A stretch of 64,000 nt of DNA, from assembly GCF_001422545.1 (NCBI RefSeq), contig NZ_LMLE01000006.1:362982-426981 (forward strand), given 5' to 3'. The DNA comes from Pedobacter sp. Leaf41 (GTDB lineage: Bacteria; Bacteroidota; Bacteroidia; Sphingobacteriales; Sphingobacteriaceae). The notes beneath the pieces were generated by a model, which searched no databases, was not told where the DNA came from, and was given only the letters and a program-made list of their open reading frames with translations. This document shows, piece after piece, positions 49,911 to 59,562 of the stretch (its first letter is position 1; each line of letters begins with the position of its first letter). The position numbers were made by a program, and so were the translations under genes.

Positions 49911-50491
49911 ATGAAATCTAAACTTATAATTTTCTGTGTAATAATTTCTTTATTTACAGCTTGTGAAAAAGAACACACCGAAGTGATTGCTAAAGATAGT
50001 TACATACAATATTTTCAAGCTAATATTGCTGGTAAACCAATTAATATAGAGGGGCCTATTGCTACTAATCGTGATATTTTCCATGGAAGTTGGACTATAC
50101 TCGGAAACAGCGATGGAACAAGCAATGAAATGTATACAGTGAATGTAAAGGTTCCAAAAGAAGTACTTAATACTACAATTAGTTCAAAATTTCAATTTCA
50201 GATCTTTGATATTAAAGCCCGCGAATATCTGATAAATAGTAAAAATGCATTTCAAAAAGATTTTTCAACCCACATTTATCTTGTAACTGAACTAGGAACT
50301 TCAGCTTCAAAAACCTTTACAACAACTGAAAGCAAAACGGCATTTAAAATTTCAATTTCAAAATATCAAAAAAACCAAAGGATGGATCCGTTCCTTTTGT
50401 CGGAGGGAATTTAAATGGTGTGTTATATAATACCAGAGACTTGCAAGATTCAATTGTAATAAAGGATGCTGCCTTCGAAGTAAGATTTTAG
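49911..50491 (+). pseudogene. DUF5025-like lipoprotein with an A-run frameshift
   Basis: The ATG at 49911 gives a lipoprotein (lipobox F-T-A-C near residue 18, then Glu-Lys) of the small beta-rich Bacteroidota type. The frame is lost at a run of seven A (50368-50374). The shifted frame then continues naturally with PKDGSVPFVGGNLNGVLYN and DSIVIKDAAFEVRF to a stop at 50491. One extra A restores a ~193-residue protein ending like DUF5025 members. Either a real mutation or a homopolymer error. Confidence 0.6.
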
Positions 50492-50632
50492 ATTTGAATA
50501 CTTTAGTGAAAGTAACTTCGATAACTTTCTGTTTTCAAAATTAATTCTCTACAAATTAAATGGCAGCTAATACAATTTTTTTTACTAAAAAATAATATTA
50601 GTCTATTGATACTTTCGTTTTGTGAGACAAAT

Positions 50633-50767
50633 TTAAAAGCGAATCTGAATACCTAACAAAAATTCACCGTTTCCTGATGTTTTAATATGATTTTAATAAT
50701 TATGCAATCCAAAAGAAAACAAATATCTGTATAAGTCAGCCTTGGCGTTGGTATTTGTTGTAGTCAT
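50633..50767 (-). pseudogene. Outer-membrane beta-barrel protein, C-terminal remnant
   Basis: Minus-strand frame reads ADLYRYLFSFGLHNY, an in-frame TAA (codon 25), then NHIKTSGNGEFLLGIQIRF and stop. The alternating pattern with terminal Phe is a barrel-end signal of outer-membrane proteins. The internal stop and missing upstream part mark it as a remnant. Confidence 0.45.
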
Positions 50768-50782
50768 TGAGATAATGCGCAA

Positions 50783-50814
50783 ATTACAGTCCTATTTAAT
50801 CTAAGGACTGTAAT
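50783..50814. repeat. 11-bp inverted repeat
   Basis: ATTACAGTCCT (50783-50793), 10-nt loop, AGGACTGTAAT (50804-50814). No T tract on either side, so an operator or hairpin of unknown use. Confidence 0.4.
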
Positions 50815-50925
50815 TAATAACTTACTTTATTCTATTTTAATGGATTTCGCCTTTAATAAACCAAGCAAGCTTATAGCTGAAAGTAATACATATGAATACG
50901 GATAACATCTATTATAAAATAAATA

Positions 50926-50964
50926 CGCGGAGACTATGACTGTCCGCCACAGTCCCTTATCGCG
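50926..50964 (-). terminator. Possible terminator of the ABC/TonB operon
   Basis: Inner stem GACTGT / ACAGTC with loop CCGCC (50938-50954) and an outer CGCG/CGCG pair. On the minus strand it is followed by TATTTATTTTATAAT, about 130 bp downstream of the last operon gene. The rest of 50815-51098 holds no gene. Confidence 0.4.
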
Positions 50965-51098
50965 TTTATTGAATCATTCCAATGTAAGCATTCGAAATAC
51001 GTTTTGCATGCTCGGACCGGCCGCATGAATACCAGTCATGAGTTCGAAACTGATCATAATGATTTTTTACCTTGTTTACCATGGAATGCATATCAGAA

Positions 51099-52460
51099 CT
51101 ATTTAACAATTTGGATTTCCCTGAGATTTATCAACGTTAATATCAGAAACAGTATGGTGAGCAAACTCAATGATGCCAATCTTGTCCAATCTTTAATGGT
51201 ACCTGGTGTAAATGCCTCAAGTTTAGTGGAGCTTACCTTAGTTGTTTCTATTCCATGTTCTAAAAATATTGCAGGGTAAAACTGTAGTCTGGTTTTCTCG
51301 TGATAAGATCGGTATGCCTCTTGAAAAGCGAGATGAGCATTCAAATCTGTTCCGGCAACCTCATTGATGCCCAGTTGAGTTTGAACGGTTGGTAGAAAAA
51401 GTGCTGCAATTGAAGTAAAACGCTGCCTTAGCTTAAGCTTTTCGGCTACTGATTTTCTGCTTTCAACCGCTTGGTCGTCGCCCATCTGTTGCATGCCATA
51501 ATACCAAAACCAGCTAAACGTCTTATCAGCGGGAAATGGATATTGCTTCAAGTGAGGGTAATGCTCAAAAAATGGTTTCATGGTGACTTCTTTTGGCATG
51601 TCCCATTTTTCATGGTAGCCCTCACGTTGATTGATCACATTTTGCAGCGCTTCGGGAACTGAATATTTCTGGGTGAGTACCAGATTCAAACTGGCCGGTA
51701 ATACCACACATAATAATACCCACAGGGCAACTAAAACGGAAGCGTTGTAGTTGGAAGACTTGCTTAAACTAATTACAAAAAATGATACGGCAAACCAAAA
51801 GGCAAGATACAGCCAGATGATAACGCTTACTGCAAACAAATTTTGATCAATCGGCAAATGAAGGAATAATAGGGCGGCTAAAAACAAAACGATAGAAGTG
51901 AAGTAAATCGTCACCATCCTGACCATAAATTTTTTCCAAATTAATTTCGAAAGTTGGTTAGTCTGTGATTTCAACAGTGGCCAGATTCCCGATTCCCGCT
52001 CTTCCGCAATTAAGCTGTATACTAAAGCAATAATCACGAGAGGAAAAAGATAGATGAATACGAAACTCAGGTCCATATTCCCAAATAATAGGCTCACAGG
52101 GTTGCTGATTTCGGTATCATAAATTTGGCCCTCCAGCGCCAGCATCGTGGCAGAAATGAGGTATGGATTCACATCCCGCTGGCCATTGGCAAATGCTGCC
52201 CATGGCTGAGGTACATTGGCCATTGAAAATTTATTGTGGAAGAAGAAAAGGCCAATGTCATTGCCAAAGTGTTCTAAATTATTTTGAGTATTCTTCTGCT
52301 GGAGCACTGCGGCCTTTTCAATTGCCCGGTTTTGCTTATCGATAAAGGTTTTGCCAAAATACAAGCCAGCAAATCCGGTAACCAGCAACACCAATATGCC
52401 AATCCATGCTGAAGTACTTCTGAAGAAAAGTTTAAATTCCAATTTATAGGTATTTTTCAT
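51099..52460 (-). CDS. ABC-2 type permease, DUF3526 family (second subunit)
   Basis: About 453 residues from the ATG at 52460 (an in-frame ATG at 52472 would overlap the upstream gene by 8 bp). A membrane helix near the N-terminus (AWIGILVLLVTGFAGLYFG), a large extracytoplasmic loop of ~90 residues, then a cluster of five helices (FVFIYLFPLVIIALVYSLIAEERESG is the typical coupling segment). The large loop with DUF3526 layout is shared with the gene upstream. It pairs with that gene and the ATPase at 56427. Confidence 0.88.
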   Translation of the reverse strand: MKNTYKLEFKLFFRSTSAWIGILVLLVTGFAGLYFGKTFIDKQNRAIEKAAVLQQKNTQNNLEHFGNDIGLFFFHNKFSMANVPQPWAAFANGQRDVNPYLISATMLALEGQIYDTEISNPVSLLFGNMDLSFVFIYLFPLVIIALVYSLIAEERESGIWPLLKSQTNQLSKLIWKKFMVRMVTIYFTSIVLFLAALLFLHLPIDQNLFAVSVIIWLYLAFWFAVSFFVISLSKSSNYNASVLVALWVLLCVVLPASLNLVLTQKYSVPEALQNVINQREGYHEKWDMPKEVTMKPFFEHYPHLKQYPFPADKTFSWFWYYGMQQMGDDQAVESRKSVAEKLKLRQRFTSIAALFLPTVQTQLGINEVAGTDLNAHLAFQEAYRSYHEKTRLQFYPAIFLEHGIETTKVSSTKLEAFTPGTIKDWTRLASLSLLTILFLILTLINLREIQIVK

Positions 52461-52464
52461 TATG

Positions 52465-53910
52465 CTAAACATTTTTGATCCACCGAGGGGAATATTGAAG
52501 TAAAAGAATAACCATTGATAGCCAAAGCCCTAGGGCAGCAAGTGCAACGGCCTCCTGTTGCAATACTTTACCGTAAATCTTAAACTTATAATTAAAATCG
52601 GGCTGTTCTGCCCAGTTGGAGCGGCTGATGGAAAGCGGTTTGTCGTGTTCACCTGGCTTCTCATTACTGATTTTATCGATCTGAAGCTTGTTCATTTTTT
52701 GCGCCAATCCATAGCGGTAGGCTTCGGCCTGATTCTGGAAATCAACGAAAGTCTCAAAATCTGAAGCAGTTAAAGCCATTGAAACCTGCTTTAATGCCAG
52801 GTATGGATTAAGCAGGGCTACCATAGCGGTAATACCGTTTTGCCGCTGAAATTTCTCGTTCAGTTTTTTTTGGTGAGCTGAATAGATGCCTGCCGTGATC
52901 CGTTCTCCTTCTGCCATGATGAAGCCGCCATAATTAAAAGGCAGTTTTTTCACGTCATCTACGCTGTAAGCTTTGAGCAAAGAATCTTTTATTCCGGCAT
53001 AGTGAGGGTCATTCGCATCATGACTATCACCTTGCTTTTGAACATCGGAGGCAATCTGGTCCAAAAATTCAAGCTTGGATGGAACCGGAAAAATCCTGTT
53101 CCCAACGGCCTGTGTAATCCTCGGAACGATGATGATCAGCACAATCCAGGCAGCAAGCAGCGTAGTTAATACTGTTCTGGAGCTTTTGGAAAATGCAGAA
53201 ACCAAAACGGTTATCGCCACTATGATGAAAAAATATGCGGAGTAGCAGATAATCAATATCAGTAGCCTAATGGCCGAATCGCCGCTTACTGCCCAATCGC
53301 TTAAAGATGCCCATAGCAATATGGTCAATAAAATCAGCGGAATAAATATAGAAAGCACTATAGCTAAAATTCCAAAGGTTTTACCCCATAAAAGTTTTCT
53401 CCAGCTTACCTTTTGGCACAGCAAAATCTTCAGCGTTCCTGATTCCCTTTCTGTAGCAATGCTATTGTATCCAAGAAAAATAATCAGCAGTGGAACAAGA
53501 AGCTGCAGCACCATGGCTACGCTTATTTCTCCAAATCGCAGCATACCGTTAGAAAATCCAGCTTCGCTAAAGTTGACCGTGTTTTGTTTGTGTGCCTCCA
53601 GGAAAATAGAAACACCCGCGAAACTTTCTATTCCAAAATCAAAAAAGCTCAGTTCATGCTTTTCCCTGAAAGCAAGATATCCGTAATGGGCCATCCGGTG
53701 TGGATGTTTGTCTGGCTTTGCCAGCCATTGTGCCCGAACAAGTTGTTTGTAATGCAGACGCTGGCTATTTTGCAATTTAAAATTCTGCCATCCTACATAG
53801 GTTGCTAGGCAAAGCGAAAGGCCGAGAAGAACCGCTAAGGCCAACGTTGCCCTATTGGCTATTATACTTTTGTAGGTTTGCCGGGATATGGTAAAAACAA
53901 TATTTTTCAT
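52465..53910 (-). CDS. ABC-2 type permease, DUF3526 family (first subunit)
   Basis: 481 residues. N-terminal helix (TLALAVLLGLSLCLATYVGW), large loop, helices at VAMVLQLLVPLLIIFLGYN, then NSIATERESGTLKILLCQ as the coupling segment, a second loop and a C-terminal helix. Its stop is 1 bp inside the TonB receptor start region, so translation is coupled with its neighbours. Substrate unknown. Confidence 0.88.
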   Translation of the reverse strand: MKNIVFTISRQTYKSIIANRATLALAVLLGLSLCLATYVGWQNFKLQNSQRLHYKQLVRAQWLAKPDKHPHRMAHYGYLAFREKHELSFFDFGIESFAGVSIFLEAHKQNTVNFSEAGFSNGMLRFGEISVAMVLQLLVPLLIIFLGYNSIATERESGTLKILLCQKVSWRKLLWGKTFGILAIVLSIFIPLILLTILLWASLSDWAVSGDSAIRLLILIICYSAYFFIIVAITVLVSAFSKSSRTVLTTLLAAWIVLIIIVPRITQAVGNRIFPVPSKLEFLDQIASDVQKQGDSHDANDPHYAGIKDSLLKAYSVDDVKKLPFNYGGFIMAEGERITAGIYSAHQKKLNEKFQRQNGITAMVALLNPYLALKQVSMALTASDFETFVDFQNQAEAYRYGLAQKMNKLQIDKISNEKPGEHDKPLSISRSNWAEQPDFNYKFKIYGKVLQQEAVALAALGLWLSMVILLLQYSPRWIKNV

Positions 53911-56417
53911 TAAATACGATAAGTTATATTAAACATCACATTTCTTGGCGTGCCCGGAAAAAGACGCAGATAATTTTGTGCACCCACCCAATAGGTTTTG
54001 TTCAGGATGTTGTTGAGGTTCATAGAAAGTTGCACCTTCGATGTATTTGGTGAGTAATAAACTGCAGCATCAACCACGGTATAAGCAGGCAGAGTAAAAT
54101 TTCGTATGTAAAGCGGTAGTTTGTTGCCGCTATACTGTAGCCCTGCACCAAAACCCAGACCTTTAAGTTTTGCCTGGCGAAGATCATATCTTGTCCAAAC
54201 GCTTGCGCTGTGCCTTGGTGTATTCTGAACACGCTGACCGATGATCAGAGGATTGAAATCATCTGTTACAATAGCGTTTACATAGCTATAGCCAATATTA
54301 AATTGCCAGTTATCTTTGATGAAACCTGAAGACTCGATCTCAATTCCGCGGCTTCGCTGTGCACCCCTTTCGATAAGACGATTGACATCCAAAGGATCAT
54401 TGGCGTTCATAAGCAGGTTTTTTTGGTTGATTTCAAATGCGGCAACATTGACCATCAAATTTCCATCGAGCCACTCTGATTTGATGCCGAATTCACGAAG
54501 ATCGCTTTCCAATGGTTTGAAATTTGAGCCGGAAGGCGGAGGAGTGATGACCAGAGAAGACGTATTACCCTGTGGCTGATAACCTTGCAGATAGGTTGCG
54601 TAAGCATTTATCTGTGGATTAATGCGGAAAGTTGCGCCCAGTCTGGGAAGCAGTTTCGCAAAGTTTATTTTCCGCTCGGTAGCCAGCTGATAATTGGCAT
54701 AGTCTTCATACCATTCCTGCCTTAAACCTATGGTAAGTTTAAACCGGCCCACTGTAACCTGATCCTGAAGATAAACGGCATTTACCAGATAGTATGCCGG
54801 TGCTATTTCGGTTTTGGTAAAGGTATAATCGCTTAGGTTTTTAAGTGTGTAGGAGGGATTAAGCAGGTTGAAATCTTCTACATTTGGCACAGGCGCATTT
54901 ACACCATTGACAATGCTAAACTGATAAAGATCTTTTTTTGCTGCATCATATCTCGGCGTTACCGTACCATCTTTCAAACGGTATCCCTGCGCGGTACTCG
55001 ACCCACCACCACGAAGTTTTTGTGTGCTGATGCGGTCATACCCGGCAACAATCTGATGTTCAACACCGAAACTATTAGCTGAAAGAGAGAAATATGGACT
55101 CAAGTTTTCAGTACTAAACTTTTGTTGTCTCTGTACAGCAATCATTCCTGCCAGACTGCGGATCGGCTGGGTATTTTCGTCGAGGGCAAAGGCATTGTTT
55201 GTGCGGTGCTCTACCAGATCTTCGTTCCAGTCCTGTTTCATGTAAGCTAAATTGAAAGATAGGTTTTTACCTAGCTTATGAGAAAAGTTGGCCATCAGCA
55301 TTATATCACGTGTGTTAAACTTATCATTGCTGGCACCCATATTAAAGCGGATGGGTGTGCTGGTCAGATCTGTCTGGCCGGCTGTGGCACCGAAAATCGC
55401 TTGCCCGCGATCCAGCCTCGAGTTACTATTGTTAACCACCACTTCAATACTTAAACTGGTTTTATTATTTGGGATATAGGAGAACGAGGGTGCAATGATG
55501 TATCCTTTCCTGAACTGGAGATCGCGAAAGCTTCTGCTGTTTTCATACCCGACATTAAGTCTGTACAATAGGGTTTTGCCCTCATCCAGCGGGCCTGTAA
55601 AATCAAGGGCACCACTGAAGGTGCTAAAGCTACCGCCTGAAATGCTGATTTCACGGCGTTGTTGAGGCAAAGGTTTTTTGGTCACCAGATTAATACTTCC
55701 TCCAGGATCTACGCTAGAGAATGTAGCGCTGGCAGGCCCTTTTATGACCTCAATTCGCTCCAGATTACTCGTAAGTGGCTGGTTGAAATAATTTTGGCGG
55801 GTACGCATTCCATTAATAATCACGCCCTCTTCATTCTGATTAATTCCGCGGATAGCGAATTGATTGTAAAAGCTACTCTGTGATACACTCGTTACGTTTT
55901 TGATCGCTTCAGATAGCACACCCGCCTGCCGATCGGCAATTAACTCTTTAGAAATTGAGGATATCGCCTGTGGAATATCCTTGTTTAAACTCGCTGTTTT
56001 AGTGGCAGAAAAGGAGTAGTTGCCATAATATTTTTTACCGTTGGTACCCACTACTTCAACTGTTTGTAGCTCCTGGTTGGTGGCATCCAGCATTATTGGA
56101 TTTTTGATTAAGCTATCAGCCAATGCAGTTTTAATATTTGCCTGGTAAGTAGTAAAGCCCAATGCCGTTACGCGGAGCTGATAAGTACGGTTGTTTTCCA
56201 AAACCATCGAAAACAGGCCAAGGGTATCGGTACTGGTAACTAACTGTTTATCATTTTTGTTGAAAAGGAGTGTTGCACCCTTAATCGCTAAGCCCGTTCT
56301 GTCGGTCACCTTTCCGCTTAGTTTCGATTGCGCATTTGCGGACGGTAAAACGGCTAGCAGCAGAAGTGAAATAAAAACGAATTGCAGGAAATAACCTGAT
56401 TTATTTATGTGATACAT
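53910..56417 (-). CDS. TonB-dependent siderophore-type receptor
   Basis: 835 residues. Signal peptide (1-29), a carboxypeptidase-D-like regulatory domain (~32-110), plug domain (~130-265: KDIPQAISSISKELIADRQA, FAIRGINQNEEGVIINGMR, LERIEVIKGPASATFSSVDP, GGSINLVTKKP) and a 22-strand barrel ending PRNVMFNITYRI. The plug matches the FhuE/FpvA-type siderophore receptors rather than SusC. It lies inside an operon with an ABC ATPase and two DUF3526 permeases. Confidence 0.93.
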   Translation of the reverse strand: MYHINKSGYFLQFVFISLLLLAVLPSANAQSKLSGKVTDRTGLAIKGATLLFNKNDKQLVTSTDTLGLFSMVLENNRTYQLRVTALGFTTYQANIKTALADSLIKNPIMLDATNQELQTVEVVGTNGKKYYGNYSFSATKTASLNKDIPQAISSISKELIADRQAGVLSEAIKNVTSVSQSSFYNQFAIRGINQNEEGVIINGMRTRQNYFNQPLTSNLERIEVIKGPASATFSSVDPGGSINLVTKKPLPQQRREISISGGSFSTFSGALDFTGPLDEGKTLLYRLNVGYENSRSFRDLQFRKGYIIAPSFSYIPNNKTSLSIEVVVNNSNSRLDRGQAIFGATAGQTDLTSTPIRFNMGASNDKFNTRDIMLMANFSHKLGKNLSFNLAYMKQDWNEDLVEHRTNNAFALDENTQPIRSLAGMIAVQRQQKFSTENLSPYFSLSANSFGVEHQIVAGYDRISTQKLRGGGSSTAQGYRLKDGTVTPRYDAAKKDLYQFSIVNGVNAPVPNVEDFNLLNPSYTLKNLSDYTFTKTEIAPAYYLVNAVYLQDQVTVGRFKLTIGLRQEWYEDYANYQLATERKINFAKLLPRLGATFRINPQINAYATYLQGYQPQGNTSSLVITPPPSGSNFKPLESDLREFGIKSEWLDGNLMVNVAAFEINQKNLLMNANDPLDVNRLIERGAQRSRGIEIESSGFIKDNWQFNIGYSYVNAIVTDDFNPLIIGQRVQNTPRHSASVWTRYDLRQAKLKGLGFGAGLQYSGNKLPLYIRNFTLPAYTVVDAAVYYSPNTSKVQLSMNLNNILNKTYWVGAQNYLRLFPGTPRNVMFNITYRI

Positions 56418-56426
56418 CTTAAAACT

Positions 56427-57122
56427 TTAAATGGTTTGCAGGTACAGTTTTTGAAGATCAGTCGCAGATATTTCGTTTGCTTTAAGGGTATGAATCAGTT
56501 CTCCCTGTTTCATGATCCCGATATGGGTCGCGATTTCCACTGCATTAAAAATATCATGAGTAGCCATCAGTATGGAGCGACCTTCATTTGCGAGTTTTTT
56601 AATCAGCAAACTAAATTCGGCAGTTGCTTTAGGATCAAGGCCGCTTGTCGGTTCATCCATCAGAATAATCTTTGCATCTTTTGCTACAGCTATTGCTATC
56701 CCAACCTTTTGTCGCATTCCCTTGCTAAAACCGTTTAAGCGCTTGTTGTGAGCAGCTTCTTGTAACCCGCTTTCGGTCAGTAATGATTGCAGATGATTAC
56801 GGCTGTAATTAAAACCAGCAAGTTTTGAAAAATAATCGAGGTTTTCTACAGCACTCAAATTTCCGTAAAGCATCACAACTTCCGGGATGTAGGCGAGATG
56901 TTGCCTTCTTAACTCATCACCAGAAGATACAGACTGTTTATTAATTAATATTTTGCCTTCAGATGGCTCTATAAATCCCAGAAATAAATTGATGGTGGTG
57001 GTTTTACCTGCCCCATTCTGGCCAAGCAAGCAATATACTTCGCCTGCATTAACAATGAGGTTTAGGTTTTTCAGGGCATGATAGTCCCGATAGTTTTTAG
57101 ATAGTGAGATAGCTTCAAGCAT
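56427..57122 (-). CDS. ABC transporter ATPase subunit
   Basis: 231 residues from the ATG at 57122 (MLEAISLSKNY); the in-frame start at 57155 would add a hydrophobic, unlikely extension. Walker A GQNGAGKTTT, signature LNGFSKGMRQK (Ser-Lys-Gly in place of the usual SGG/SGQ), Walker B IILMDEPTSGLD and switch His in MATHD. It is the natural motor for the two DUF3526 permeases downstream. Confidence 0.92.
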   Translation of the reverse strand: MLEAISLSKNYRDYHALKNLNLIVNAGEVYCLLGQNGAGKTTTINLFLGFIEPSEGKILINKQSVSSGDELRRQHLAYIPEVVMLYGNLSAVENLDYFSKLAGFNYSRNHLQSLLTESGLQEAAHNKRLNGFSKGMRQKVGIAIAVAKDAKIILMDEPTSGLDPKATAEFSLLIKKLANEGRSILMATHDIFNAVEIATHIGIMKQGELIHTLKANEISATDLQKLYLQTI

Positions 57123-57204
57123 AAAAATAATTATTAACGCATACGCGAATGCCATGCATTTGATAAACCGAAAAAATAAAATGAAATAATTAGCCTTTTA
57201 GAAG

Positions 57205-57582
57205 TTAGGCGACTAAAGCGGGCGGACCTTTATTGGCCGCAGAAAGAATATAATTAGCCGTATGGCCAAAAAGATAGCCAAAAATATGACCAGGGTATTT
57301 AGCTGTTTTTGCTGCTAAAACCGGAAGATTCGGCGAATCAAATTCATGAGACTGATTTTTGATCAGGTCGCAAAGTTTACAACTTGTTTTGGCTGTTGAA
57401 TACTTGAACAATACCGAAGTTTTTTCTTTGTTGTGAACACTTTGATCGAGAAGTTCTTGCTCATGGTGGTGTAAACCTTGCACTATTAGCGCAGACAGAA
57501 ACAAGATCAGTAGCAGAAATGCCCTAACTGAGGACGGAAGAAACTGGTGATATGTTGTGGATGAAATTGCCAATTGCAGCAA
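57205..57582 (-). CDS. Small membrane-anchored His/Cys protein, DUF2946-like
   Basis: 125 residues from a TTG start. A single hydrophobic segment (residues ~20-36), then HHHEQE (His38-40), a CKLC motif (Cys68, Cys71) and a C-terminal GPPALVA. Signal anchor, CxxC and a late G/R-P-P motif are reminiscent of DUF2946 proteins; the His cluster suggests metal binding. First gene of the operon with the ABC ATPase, TonB receptor and permeases. Function unknown; metal-related role inferred. Confidence 0.6.
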   Translation of the reverse strand: MLQLAISSTTYHQFLPSSVRAFLLLILFLSALIVQGLHHHEQELLDQSVHNKEKTSVLFKYSTAKTSCKLCDLIKNQSHEFDSPNLPVLAAKTAKYPGHIFGYLFGHTANYILSAANKGPPALVA

Positions 57583-57888
57583 ATATACATTTAAAAAAAT
57601 TGATCGACTTATGTCGGGAAATTAAAATAAGAGATTGGTGACAATATTTGCTGGATTGATTTTACCGCAGGCATATTATCTAAGCATTTTGGATAGTTTA
57701 GTAAAGTCTTCGTTTTTTGAAACGCCTATCCTTTAATTTATTTAACAATTAATATTTCTATAACATTCATTGCGATGAGTAAAAATAGATGTCTTCTCAA
57801 AATTGTTTCTAAGTTGTAATTTAACGATTTGATTTACCCTGCAACCAATCATCTATAACTGTCGTCTTATTATCATTAGATATATTAT
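57583..57888. other. Divergent promoter region
   Basis: 306 bp between the divergent ABC/TonB operon and the serine hydrolase gene; no coding frame. A well-matched promoter pair was not found. A Fur-type box could not be confirmed by eye. Confidence 0.35.
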
Positions 57889-59346
57889 ATGAGAAGATCC
57901 TATCTGTATGTATTAGCCATAAGTTTATTTAGTTTATCACCAGTTTTTTCTCAGGAAAATCTGCAAAGAGATAAGATAGCGGAGTTTGAAAAGGGATTGC
58001 CATTAGGCGTAATCTTTAAGGATAGCATTCAAACGACTTTTAATATTCTTGAAAGAATGAAGCACTATAAGGTGCCATCAGTTTCTATAGCGGTTATTGA
58101 TGGGGGAAGAATCATATGGTCAAAGGCTTATGGCAATCGTGAGCTTTCATCAGAAAGCAAGGCCGATGTGAACACGCTGTATCAAACGGCATCTATAAGT
58201 AAATCTATTAATGCTATAGCAGTTTTGCGACTAGCTCAGGAAGGTAAGATCTCGCTAGAGAAAGACATAAGAGAATATTTGACGAGCTGGAAGGTTCCAG
58301 AAAATAACTTTTCTAAATCAAAAAAAATTACAATTTCCCAGCTCCTTAGCCACACAGCTGGTTTAGGTACAGGCGGCTTCTTTGGATATCAAATTAATGA
58401 TACCATACCAAATTTAAATCAAATTCTTGACGGAATCCATCCTGCAAATAGCGATGCTGTGAGGTCAATTAATGCACCGGGAAATGAATATTATTATTCA
58501 GGAGGTGGTACTACTGTTATTAGAAAGATCTTGGAAGATAAACTTAAAACGAATTATTCCTCACTAATGCAAACTACTGTTTTGAATCCGCTTAGAATGA
58601 AGCGGAGCACTTATAGCCAGCCTTTGCAGGCCTCAGCGTTAAACTATGCTCGTGGTTATATTGGAGATGGTCAAGCTGTACCGGGCGGCTATCATATTTT
58701 CCCAGAGCTAGCCCCTGATGGCTTATGGAGCAATGCGACTGAAATTGGAGCGGTTATAATAGAAGTTCAAAAGTCTCTTAAGGGGAAGTCAACATATCTG
58801 AATAAAACAACAACTCAAAAGATGTTTACCAAAGTTCTACCATCTTCAAATTACACTTTAGGTTTTGTTGTAGAGAAGAAACCAGGAGAAACCTATTTCT
58901 CACATAGAGGGGCAAATTATGGATACCGAAGTGTGTTTTATGGTAGCATGGAATCTGGAAAGGGTATAGTTGTCTTAACCAATTCGGAAAACGGCGAAAT
59001 GCTTATAAATGAAATTGTCAATAGCGTTGCAATTGTATATAATTGGAAGGGGTTTTACGGTCCCTTAGTAAAGGAATTGGTAAAGATTGATGATGCGCTT
59101 ATCAAACAAGTGATAGGAAATTACACGAGTGGAGAGGCTAAATTTCCTATTACCCTAGATAATGGAAAGCTGATGATGACAGGTAATGCTCCTGAACAAC
59201 TATATCACGTAGGGAATCATACCTTTTTTCTTCTGTCAAACCCGAATATTCAAGTTCAATTTTCTAGTTCAAATGGCAGTGAAAATTTTGATGTTTTGGA
59301 ACTTAAGGAGAATGGAAAGCTTCTAATAAAGGCTAATAAAACTTAA
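57889..59346 (+). CDS. Beta-lactamase-family serine hydrolase (class C fold), secreted
   Basis: 485 residues with a signal peptide (1-21). The SxxK motif is in TASISKS (Ser102-Lys105). The Tyr motif appears as YYYSGGGTT, with Gly in place of the Asn of YxN, and the third motif is likely the SHRGAN-type segment near residue 340. A C-terminal ~90-residue beta domain follows, as in esterase/peptidase members. Likely a D-Ala peptidase or esterase rather than an antibiotic-resistance enzyme. Confidence 0.87.
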   Translation: MRRSYLYVLAISLFSLSPVFSQENLQRDKIAEFEKGLPLGVIFKDSIQTTFNILERMKHYKVPSVSIAVIDGGRIIWSKAYGNRELSSESKADVNTLYQTASISKSINAIAVLRLAQEGKISLEKDIREYLTSWKVPENNFSKSKKITISQLLSHTAGLGTGGFFGYQINDTIPNLNQILDGIHPANSDAVRSINAPGNEYYYSGGGTTVIRKILEDKLKTNYSSLMQTTVLNPLRMKRSTYSQPLQASALNYARGYIGDGQAVPGGYHIFPELAPDGLWSNATEIGAVIIEVQKSLKGKSTYLNKTTTQKMFTKVLPSSNYTLGFVVEKKPGETYFSHRGANYGYRSVFYGSMESGKGIVVLTNSENGEMLINEIVNSVAIVYNWKGFYGPLVKELVKIDDALIKQVIGNYTSGEAKFPITLDNGKLMMTGNAPEQLYHVGNHTFFLLSNPNIQVQFSSSNGSENFDVLELKENGKLLIKANKT

Positions 59347-59562
59347 AGATGTAATGTTTTTATAAGAAATTATAGATAGTTAAATTTTTGAAATTGAATC
59401 ACTAGAACCTTAGTTTTTTGAGACAAAGTTAATACCACATGTATGAGCTCCAAATTTAGTCTTAATGGAAACTGTGTTATTTGAACGCTAAGTGATGGCG
59501 GTTTCAAGCTCACATCATGATCGGCATTCTCGCGGTGGGAATAGTCTTAACTTATCTTACGA

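Noticed and set aside
51004..51279. Plus-strand frame at the end of the ABC permease
   Set aside because: Antisense to a clear permease gene.
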